A DNA stretch of 12,334 nt, from contig UQZF01000069.1 of NCBI GenBank assembly GCA_900545455.1, positions 1 through 12,334 on the forward strand, written 5' to 3'. The notes below the pieces were generated by a model that made no database searches, was not told the origin of the DNA, and was given only the letters and a program-made list of their open reading frames with translations. This stretch comes from an uncultured Eubacteriales bacterium (GTDB taxonomy: Bacteria > Bacillota > Clostridia > Lachnospirales > Lachnospiraceae). Each line of letters begins with the position of its first letter. Position 1 is the first letter of the stretch. A program made the translations under genes and the position numbers. This document shows, in pieces, positions 6,364 to 12,334 of this stretch.

Positions 6364-8109
6364 TTATTGAATATTATCCAGCTGTTCGCTGAGATTGAAT
6401 TTGCTGATATCATCCTGAAGTTCTTTTGATAGATCAATAAGTCTGGATGTGTTTCTGTTGCAGTCATTCACAATCTGGCTGAGTTCTACCATCGAAGCCG
6501 AGGTCTCCTCCGTGCTTGCCGCATTCTCCTGTGCGATTGCCGCAAGGCTCTCAACACTCTCTGTTACACCGTTCTTAAGTTCATTGATGCTGTCAACCTT
6601 ATCTGCAAGACCTTCAATTGATGTGGTTACATTATCAATCTCGCTCTTCAGAACGCTGAATACACTCTTTGTATCATCAATCTTTTCATTCTGACGCTTA
6701 ATCTCATCCACTACATTGTTCATCGTCTGAACACTTGTGTTGGAATTTTCGATAAGCTGCTCAATTATGCTCTTAATCTTCTCTGCGGACTCTGTAGACT
6801 GGTCGGCAAGCACACGAATCTCATCGGCAACCACCGCAAAGCCTCTTCCGTTCTCACCCGCTCTTGCAGCTTCAATTGAAGCATTAAGTGAAAGAAGATT
6901 TGTCTGGCTTGCAATATCGGCAATAATTTCAGTGGCACTTCTTATGTCAAGCGCTGACTTGTTTGTCTCCATAGTCTGCTTCTGGATTTCATCTACGGAC
7001 TCCTTAGTCTTGTTGCTTATCTCTACAAGCGTGTCAAGATTTGTCTCGGCATCCTCATTTTTGTTCTTCATAGTCTCGGCACTGTCAGCAAGCGTTGAAA
7101 TCGTATCGCTCATATAGTCTATCGATTTGCCCATAAGTTCTACCTTATCGCTGACTTTCTGCGTTTCATTTGCCTGATTTGTTGCACCGTTGGCAATCTC
7201 ATCAATAGCTGTATCAATGTTGGCAATTGATGAAGTTATCGTATCAAAACTGCCCTTGAACTTCTCGGAAAACTCATTGAGTTCTCCCGTGGAATTATGA
7301 ATTCCATGAACTATAGTCGTAAGTCCGTCAAGAAGTGAATGCACAGACCTCGCAATATTTCCAATTTCATTCTTCTGATTGAGAAGCTTCTCAGGAATAA
7401 GTACGGCAAGATTTCCCTCAGCAACTTCATCGAGGTTACCGATAGCTGTCTTAATTCCCTTGAGTATCTTCATGATAAGCAGTGCAGCAACAACAATTAT
7501 AATTATCAAGAGTACAACCATAAAAATCACGTTATACTTGATAATATTCCGATATGCCGATGTCGCAATTTCTGAATTTACAGCCACACACATTGTACCT
7601 ACAATGCTTCCGTCAGAATTCTTAAGCGGTGCATACCATGCAAAAAAATTCGTTCCGCCAATCACTGCATCCGTTCTGAAATATGTATTTCCCGACTTAG
7701 TGGCATTGTATGCAGCTTCATTAATCTTGCCTCCGGTAATAAGCTTTCCGCTGTCATCCTTTATGGTTGAATACATTGCCGTATCACCATAATATATGCT
7801 GATATCTACATTCGTCTCCTTAGCCAGCTCATCGAGCACCTGTGTGTTCCTGCTTAAATTAAAATCTCCCTTATACAATTCCCCATCTGCAAGAGCAAAA
7901 TCTCCTGAATCCTTCATCTTGAGGCTTGATTCAACCGAATATTCCATAGCTTCAAGTTCATGCTGCATTACTCTTGTGGCTGTCATGTTGCCCACATTTC
8001 TCAAAGACAACAGACAAAATGCCCCTACAAATACAACAGGAACAAGAACAATGCACAGAAGCTCGAACATAAGTCCAAGTCCCTTTTTATTAACTTTTCT
8101 TTCTTCCAT
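6364..8109 (-). CDS. Methyl-accepting chemotaxis protein (transmembrane receptor)
   Basis: 581 residues with the classical layout. A short basic cytoplasmic start is followed by a first membrane helix (about 12-36), an external sensing region (about 37-190), a second membrane helix (about 193-216), a HAMP-like linker (to about 268) and a long coiled-coil signalling domain. The receptor tip that contacts CheA and CheW is the conserved hairpin around 413-435 (SIEAARAGENGRGFAVVADE). The sensor has the small-domain pattern seen in single-Cache receptors (ISIYYGDTAMYST, GTNFFAWYAPL, GSIVGTMCVAVN), so a small ligand is expected but cannot be named. There is no C-terminal CheR-docking pentapeptide. 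The start is ATG with AAGGAG 8 bases upstream. The gene has its own promoter and terminator and is monocistronic. No other motility gene lies nearby. Its presence suggests a motile organism. Confidence 0.95.
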   Translation of the reverse strand: MEERKVNKKGLGLMFELLCIVLVPVVFVGAFCLLSLRNVGNMTATRVMQHELEAMEYSVESSLKMKDSGDFALADGELYKGDFNLSRNTQVLDELAKETNVDISIYYGDTAMYSTIKDDSGKLITGGKINEAAYNATKSGNTYFRTDAVIGGTNFFAWYAPLKNSDGSIVGTMCVAVNSEIATSAYRNIIKYNVIFMVVLLIIIIVVAALLIMKILKGIKTAIGNLDEVAEGNLAVLIPEKLLNQKNEIGNIARSVHSLLDGLTTIVHGIHNSTGELNEFSEKFKGSFDTITSSIANIDTAIDEIANGATNQANETQKVSDKVELMGKSIDYMSDTISTLADSAETMKNKNEDAETNLDTLVEISNKTKESVDEIQKQTMETNKSALDIRSATEIIADIASQTNLLSLNASIEAARAGENGRGFAVVADEIRVLADQSTESAEKIKSIIEQLIENSNTSVQTMNNVVDEIKRQNEKIDDTKSVFSVLKSEIDNVTTSIEGLADKVDSINELKNGVTESVESLAAIAQENAASTEETSASMVELSQIVNDCNRNTSRLIDLSKELQDDISKFNLSEQLDNIQ

Positions 8110-8155
8110 ATGTATCTCTCCTTCATTAAATAAGCACCTAAAGTACCAGTTTGTA

Positions 8156-8183
8156 AATATAATTTACTATCAATTATTGTCAA
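8156..8183 (-). promoter_or_regulatory. Sigma-A-type promoter of the chemotaxis receptor gene
   Basis: On the minus strand a perfect -35 TTGACA (8178-8183) is followed after 16 bases by TATATT (8156-8161). The start would fall near 8149, about 40 bases before the start codon. I saw no sigma-D (flagellar) promoter pattern, the usual choice for chemotaxis genes in many Firmicutes. Confidence 0.6.
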
Positions 8184-8234
8184 ATTCAATTAAGAAATAA
8201 GTATTAAAATTATACAAAAAACGACTTTTTTTAC

Positions 8235-8271
8235 AAAAAAAGCTGCCGAAAAACAATTTTCGACAGCTTTT
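8235..8271 (-). terminator. Rho-independent terminator of nifJ
   Basis: A stem of about 15 bp (arms near 8257-8271 and 8237-8251, one G-U pair, 5-base loop) starts 13 bases after the nifJ stop codon. On the minus strand it runs into seven T. A second A/T-only inverted repeat lies just beyond, with no GC core. Confidence 0.9.
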
Positions 8272-8284
8272 AGCAGCTTATATA

Positions 8285-11200
8285 TTACTTATAAAGTTCT
8301 ACGAGCTTCAGAAGATGTTCATATCTCTCCTTTGCAACTCTCTCCGACTCGGCAAAAAGCTTCTCGGCTCTCTCAGGGAACGGCTTAACAAGTCTTGTAT
8401 ATCTTGCCTCGTTGTTGAGGAACTCCTGATAGCTTCCGTCGCCTTCCTTGGATGTTAGTGTGAACGGATTCTTGCCCTCCGCCTTTAATGCAGGATTGAA
8501 TGAGAAGAGGTTCCAGTATCCTGCCTTCACAGCCTTCTTCATCTCATCCTGGCAGTGATTCATTCCACCCTTGGCAATTCCGTGAAGCTCACAAGGTGCG
8601 TATCCGATGATAAGTGACGGCCCGTTGTAGCTCTCAGCCTCGCTTATAACCTTGACAGCCTGTGCAGGGTTAGCTCCGAGTGCAATCTGAGCCACATATA
8701 CATAGCCATAGCTCATTGCTATCTCTGCAAGTGACTTCTTTCCGACTTCCTTACCTGCCGCAGCAAACTGACATACCTCACCGATGTTGGATGCCTTAGA
8801 AGCCTGTCCGCCTGTATTTGAGTACATTTCAGTATCAAATACCATAACATTGACATTCTCACCCGATGCAAGCACATGGTCAAGTCCGCCAAATCCAATA
8901 TCGTAAGCCCATCCGTCACCACCGAATATCCATACGGACTTCTTTGCAAGGTAATCCTTCTTAGCAAGAATATCCTTTACAAGCTCATTATCTCCGTCAA
9001 GCTTCTCAAGCTCTGCAACAAGCTTCTGTGCCGCAGGTGCATTGAGCTTGGTATCGTTCTTTGTCTCGATAAAGTGTGCTGCCGCATCCTTTAACTCTGC
9101 CGTAGCCGCATCTGATGCAACGAGCTCGTTTAACTTCTCAACAGCCTGCTCTCTTAATACCTTCTGTCCGAGATACATACCAAAGCCGTGCTCCGCATTA
9201 TCCTCGAAGAGTGAGTTAGCCCATGCAGGTCCCTTCTTTGAATCCTTGTTGACGGTATATGGCGAGGTAGCCGCAGGACCGCCCCAGATTGAGGAACATC
9301 CCGTCGCGTTGGATATGTACATCTGCTCGCCGTAAAGCTGTGTGATAAGTCTTGCATAAGATGTCTCGGCACATCCCGCACAGCTTCCCGAGAACTCAAG
9401 AAGCGGCTGGTTGTACTGTGAGCCGATAGGTGTCTTATCGGTAAATACAGGCTTGAGTTCCTTCTTTCCGACATTCTCGACAAGATAGTTAAATACCGGC
9501 TGCTCTGCCTCCTGTGACTCCCTAGGAACCATCTTTAAAGCTCCCTTTGCAGCCATCGGACATACAGTCACACACTCACCGCATCCCATACAGTCAAGCG
9601 GTGATACCGACATTGTAAACTTCATTCCCTCTGCGGCAGCATGCTTTGAATCTGAAAGCTTGATATTGTCAGGTGCCGCATTAACCTCATCCTGATTTAA
9701 GATAAACGGTCTGATTGTCGCATGTGAGCATACAAACGCACAGCTGTTACACTGTATACATGCCTCAGGTGTCCATTCAGGAACCATAACCGCCGTTCCT
9801 CTCTTCTCGTAAGCGGAAGCACCCGTCTCAAACTGTCCGTCCGCAATATCCTTAAATGCGGATACCGGAAGGCTGTCTCCATCCATAAGTCCGATCGGAT
9901 CAAGAAGTTCATTTACCATCTTAACAGTCGCAGGACGTCCTGTTCTCTCTATCTTCTTATTCTCCGCTGCAGCGTCAGCCCAGTCAGCAGGCACCTTAAC
10001 CTCATGGAGTGCATCAACGCCCGCGTCGATTGCCTTATAGTTCATCTCAACTACGGCATCACCCTTCTTGCTGTAGGACTTCTTAGCAGCCTCCTTCATA
10101 TACTGAACAGCCTGCTCAATCGGCATCACGTTGGCAAGTCTGAAGAATGCGGACTGTAGAATCGTGTTGGTTCTCTTACCCATACCGATCTCGATAGCCT
10201 TATCTATGGCATTGATCGTATAGAGCTTGATATTGTTCTTTGCAATGTACTGCTTTGCCTCGGCAGGCATGTGCTCATTAAGTTCATCATCTGTCCACTG
10301 ACAGTTGATGAGGAAAATTCCGCCCGGCTTAACATCCTGAACCATCTTATATCCTTTAGTAACATAGGAAGGATTGTGGCAGGCAACAAAATCAGCCTGA
10401 TTGATATAGTAAGGGCTCTTGATAGGCTTATCGCCGAAACGAAGGTGGCTTATCGTTATACCACCCGTCTTCTTGGAGTCATACTGGAAGTACGCCTGAA
10501 CATACTTATCCGTGTGGTCACCGATAATCTTGATTGAGTTCTTGTTAGCACCGACAGTACCATCACCGCCAAGTCCCCAGAACTTACACTCAACAGTTCC
10601 CTTAGCTGCCGTTATAGGTGCCGGCTTCTCCTCAGGGAGTGAGAGATTCGTCACATCGTCAACGATACCTATTGTGAATCTTGACTTCGGCTCATCCTTT
10701 TTAAGTTCCTTATATACAGCAAAAATTGATGAAGGAGGTGTGTCCTTAGAGCCTAAGCCGTAACGTCCTCCTGTTATTACAACATCGTTCATTCCCGCTT
10801 CTCTTAAAGTCGCAGCCACATCAAGGTAGAGCGGCTCTCCGAGTGAGCCCGGCTCCTTGGTTCTGTCAAGAACAGCAATCTTCTTAACAGTCTTTGGAAG
10901 AACCTTTAAGAGTGCCTTAGGTGACCATGGACGATAAAGTCTTACCTTTATAAGACCTACCTTCTCACCCATAGCGTCAAGGTAATCAATTACCTCCTCG
11001 GCAACATCGCACACCGAACCCATGGCGATAATCACTCTGTCGGCATCCTCTGCACCGTAGTAATTGAACAAATCGTATTTGGTTCCGAGCTTGTCGTTGA
11101 CCTTCTTCATGTACTTCTCAACAACTGCAGGAAGCTCATCGTACACTGAGTTACAAGCCTCTCTGTGCTGGAAGAATACGTCACCGTTCTCATGTGAACC

Positions 11201-11848
11201 TCTCATCGCAGGATGCTCAGGGTTAAGTGCATGTGCTCTGAACTCCTCCACAGCCTTCATGTTGCACATTTCCTTCAAATCAGCGTAATCCCACTTCTCA
11301 ATCTTGGAAATCTCATGTGATGTTCTGAATCCGTCAAAGAAATTTATAAACGGAACCTTTCCCTCAATAGCAGCTAAATGTGCTACAGGGCTTAAATCCA
11401 TTACCTCCTGAGGATTTGACTCAGCAAGCATTGCAAAGCCTGTCTGACGGCACGCATATACATCGCTGTGATCGCCAAAAATATTGAGTGCCTGTGTGGC
11501 AACCGTTCTCGCTGACACGTCAAACACACAAGGAAGCTGCTCGGCAGCTATCTTATACATATTCGGTATCATGAGCAAAAGTCCCTGTGATGCCGTAAAT
11601 GTCGTTGTGAGTGCTCCTGCCGCAAGGGAACCGTGAACTGTTCCTGCCGCACCTGCCTCGGACTGCATCTCCGTAACCTTAACCGTATTTCCGAAAATAT
11701 TCTTTCTTCCTGCTGCTGACCACTGGTCAACCATATCCGCCATAGGACTTGACGGAGTTATCGGATAAATTCCTGCCACTTCCGTGTAGGCATAAGCTAC
11801 ATGTGCCGCAGCGGTATTTCCATCCATTGACTGTTTCTCTCTGGACAT
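8285..11848 (-). CDS. nifJ: Pyruvate:ferredoxin (flavodoxin) oxidoreductase, single-chain
   Basis: Full-length 1187-residue enzyme, the usual size for the single-chain form. It converts pyruvate and CoA to acetyl-CoA and CO2 in the cytoplasm and passes two electrons to ferredoxin or flavodoxin. N-terminal features are YPITPSSPMAD (28-38) and TEMQSEAGA (59-67), which help form the thiamine diphosphate site. Two ferredoxin-type clusters are bound by Cys697/700/703/707 and Cys753/756/759/763. The cluster nearest the thiamine is expected at Cys823, Cys826, Cys851 and Cys1086. The thiamine and magnesium motif is GGDGWAYDIG to NTGGQ (976-1014). All essential cysteines are present, so the enzyme should be active. 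The start is set by AGGAGG 7 bases upstream of the ATG. It is monocistronic, with a strong promoter and a terminator, downstream of an rRNA operon. In fermenting Clostridia this enzyme is the main source of reduced ferredoxin for hydrogen or butyrate formation. Confidence 0.97.
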   Translation of the reverse strand: MSREKQSMDGNTAAAHVAYAYTEVAGIYPITPSSPMADMVDQWSAAGRKNIFGNTVKVTEMQSEAGAAGTVHGSLAAGALTTTFTASQGLLLMIPNMYKIAAEQLPCVFDVSARTVATQALNIFGDHSDVYACRQTGFAMLAESNPQEVMDLSPVAHLAAIEGKVPFINFFDGFRTSHEISKIEKWDYADLKEMCNMKAVEEFRAHALNPEHPAMRGSHENGDVFFQHREACNSVYDELPAVVEKYMKKVNDKLGTKYDLFNYYGAEDADRVIIAMGSVCDVAEEVIDYLDAMGEKVGLIKVRLYRPWSPKALLKVLPKTVKKIAVLDRTKEPGSLGEPLYLDVAATLREAGMNDVVITGGRYGLGSKDTPPSSIFAVYKELKKDEPKSRFTIGIVDDVTNLSLPEEKPAPITAAKGTVECKFWGLGGDGTVGANKNSIKIIGDHTDKYVQAYFQYDSKKTGGITISHLRFGDKPIKSPYYINQADFVACHNPSYVTKGYKMVQDVKPGGIFLINCQWTDDELNEHMPAEAKQYIAKNNIKLYTINAIDKAIEIGMGKRTNTILQSAFFRLANVMPIEQAVQYMKEAAKKSYSKKGDAVVEMNYKAIDAGVDALHEVKVPADWADAAAENKKIERTGRPATVKMVNELLDPIGLMDGDSLPVSAFKDIADGQFETGASAYEKRGTAVMVPEWTPEACIQCNSCAFVCSHATIRPFILNQDEVNAAPDNIKLSDSKHAAAEGMKFTMSVSPLDCMGCGECVTVCPMAAKGALKMVPRESQEAEQPVFNYLVENVGKKELKPVFTDKTPIGSQYNQPLLEFSGSCAGCAETSYARLITQLYGEQMYISNATGCSSIWGGPAATSPYTVNKDSKKGPAWANSLFEDNAEHGFGMYLGQKVLREQAVEKLNELVASDAATAELKDAAAHFIETKNDTKLNAPAAQKLVAELEKLDGDNELVKDILAKKDYLAKKSVWIFGGDGWAYDIGFGGLDHVLASGENVNVMVFDTEMYSNTGGQASKASNIGEVCQFAAAGKEVGKKSLAEIAMSYGYVYVAQIALGANPAQAVKVISEAESYNGPSLIIGYAPCELHGIAKGGMNHCQDEMKKAVKAGYWNLFSFNPALKAEGKNPFTLTSKEGDGSYQEFLNNEARYTRLVKPFPERAEKLFAESERVAKERYEHLLKLVELYK

Positions 11849-11894
11849 ACTAATTCCTCCTGTTGTTTATAGATATTTTATAAATCACTATACC

Positions 11895-11927
11895 AAAAAC
11901 GCGCAGACCATCTCAGCCTCCGCGCGT
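11895..11927 (-). promoter_or_regulatory. GC-rich hairpin at the 5' end of the nifJ transcript
   Basis: A 9-bp stem (arms 11919-11927 and 11899-11907, one G-U pair, 11-base loop) is followed on the minus strand by five T including the last base of the stem. It begins almost exactly where transcription from the predicted promoter should start. It could protect the mRNA 5' end, or act as an early attenuator, since it has terminator form. I recognise no known riboswitch or T-box element in the leader. Confidence 0.5.
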
Positions 11928-11933
11928 ATTATT

Positions 11934-11962
11934 ATCTTATCACATGCCCTTTTTCTTGTCAA
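11934..11962 (-). promoter_or_regulatory. Sigma-A-type promoter of nifJ
   Basis: On the minus strand a perfect -35 TTGACA (11957-11962) and a -10 TAAGAT (11934-11939) are 17 bases apart. A TG one base before the -10 gives an extended -10 element. The start should lie near 11927, giving a leader of about 80 bases that ends in a strong ribosome binding site. The promoter lies after the tRNA terminator, so nifJ is transcribed independently of the rRNA operon. Confidence 0.75.
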
Positions 11963-11982
11963 ACTAAAGTACCAAAATACAC

Positions 11983-12019
11983 AAAAAACCTGCAGAATCC
12001 GTATATAAGATTCCACAGG
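11983..12019 (-). terminator. Rho-independent terminator of the 23S-tRNA-Trp transcript
   Basis: An 11-bp stem (arms 12009-12019 and 11989-11999, two G-U pairs, 9-base loop) begins 13 bases after the tRNA 3' end. On the minus strand it is followed by six T. It marks the end of the rRNA/tRNA transcription unit. Confidence 0.9.
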
Positions 12020-12032
12020 CTGAATTTCAAAG

Positions 12033-12103
12033 CAGGGGATGAGAGAATCGAACTCCCGCCAAAGGTTTTGGAGACCCCTATCATACCATTTGACCAATCC
12101 CCT
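12033..12103 (-). tRNA. tRNA-Trp (anticodon CCA)
   Basis: A complete 71-base cloverleaf is present on the minus strand. The acceptor stem AGGGGAT pairs with ATCCCCT; the D-arm has GG in a 7-base loop; the anticodon stem GGGGT pairs with ACCTT around loop CTCCAAA, placing CCA at 12069-12071; the T-arm GGGAG/CTCTC closes TTCGATT. The discriminator base is G, as usual for bacterial tRNA-Trp. The 3' CCA is not encoded and must be added after transcription. It lies about 70 bases after the 23S gene on the same strand and before a terminator, so it is the last product of the rRNA operon. Confidence 0.97.
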
Positions 12104-12173
12104 ATGCAATTACTTTTTGTTCCTTCAAAACCACACACTAAATAATCAGATTCTTTTTAACCTGAACCGTTTC

Positions 12174-12334
12174 TGGTCAAGCCCTCGACCTATTAGTATT
12201 GGTCAGCTGCAAGCGTTGCCGCTCTTCCACCTCCAACCTATCTACCTTATCGTCTATAAGGGGTCTTACTGCCTAAGCAGGGATATCTCATCTTGAGGGG
12301 GGCTTCACGCTTAGATGCCTTCAGCGTTTATCCC
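12174..12334 (-). rRNA. 23S ribosomal RNA, 3' end (partial, 5' part outside window)
   Basis: The minus strand reads the conserved end of bacterial 23S rRNA, including GATGAGATATCCC, GTAAGACCCC, GGTAGATAGGTTGGAGGTG and ACCAATACTAATAGGTCGAG, and ends around GGGCTTGACC. The last segment would pair with the 5' end of the molecule, outside the window. The exact 3' end is uncertain by a few bases. The rest of the gene and presumably 16S lie beyond the right edge. Confidence 0.95.

Noticed and set aside
7379..7792. Plus-strand hydrophobic open frames opposite the chemotaxis receptor
   Set aside because: Their hydrophobicity comes from being antisense to the receptor's second membrane helix and sensor region; there is no independent evidence of coding.
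8222..8240. T-run then A-run inverted repeat beside the nifJ terminator
   Set aside because: It is only the terminator T-tract next to an A/T-rich stretch. With no GC core it is unlikely to be a separate element.
11888..12296. Short open frames across the tRNA and 23S region on both strands
   Set aside because: They run through a structured tRNA, a terminator and 23S rRNA, so they are not genes.
1..12334. CRISPR array, insertion sequence or phage integration site, including at tRNA-Trp
   Set aside because: No spaced direct repeats, transposase, integrase or duplicated tRNA 3' end is visible.

Overview
The window looks like a chromosomal segment of an anaerobic, probably motile member of the Clostridia, most likely Lachnospiraceae. 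The evidence is a long single-chain pyruvate:ferredoxin oxidoreductase, an aldo/keto reductase with a bacterial-ferredoxin-type tail, a Gram-positive YerB-type lipoprotein, strong AGGAGG-type ribosome binding sites, and clostridial 23S rRNA and tRNA-Trp sequences. The family assignment is inference from remembered protein similarity; no search was run. Nothing in the window indicates a phage, transposon, CRISPR array or recent transfer.

Layout. Positions 1-659 (+ strand) hold the C-terminal ATPase half of an ABC exporter cut by the window edge. A bidirectional terminator (678-724) separates it from everything else, which is all on the minus strand. Reading the minus strand in transcription order (high to low coordinate): the 3' end of a 23S rRNA gene, tRNA-Trp and a terminator; a monocistronic nifJ (8285-11848) with its own promoter, a hairpin at the predicted transcript start and a terminator; a monocistronic methyl-accepting chemotaxis protein (6364-8109) with promoter and terminator; a compact four-gene operon (6223 to 2111) of ferredoxin-type aldo/keto reductase, SPL-family radical SAM protein, short-chain dehydrogenase and KduD; and a YerB/DUF3048 lipoprotein with its own promoter.

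How the genes relate. NifJ makes acetyl-CoA, CO2 and reduced ferredoxin from pyruvate, central to fermentation in such organisms. The four-gene operon is the least explained part. Its genes are spaced by 0, 5 and 1 bases, so they are very probably co-transcribed and translationally coupled. Three encode oxidoreductases and one a radical SAM enzyme of the spore-photoproduct-lyase superfamily, with a long N-terminal extension and a Tyr where the catalytic Cys of true spore photoproduct lyase aligns. KduD implies hexuronate (pectin-type) catabolism, but no other gene of that pathway is in the window.

The rRNA end is also notable: tRNA-Trp follows 23S about 70 bases downstream and the transcript then terminates, with no 5S gene between 23S and the terminator. 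No single element can be called a new system with confidence. The radical SAM operon is the best candidate for follow-up.
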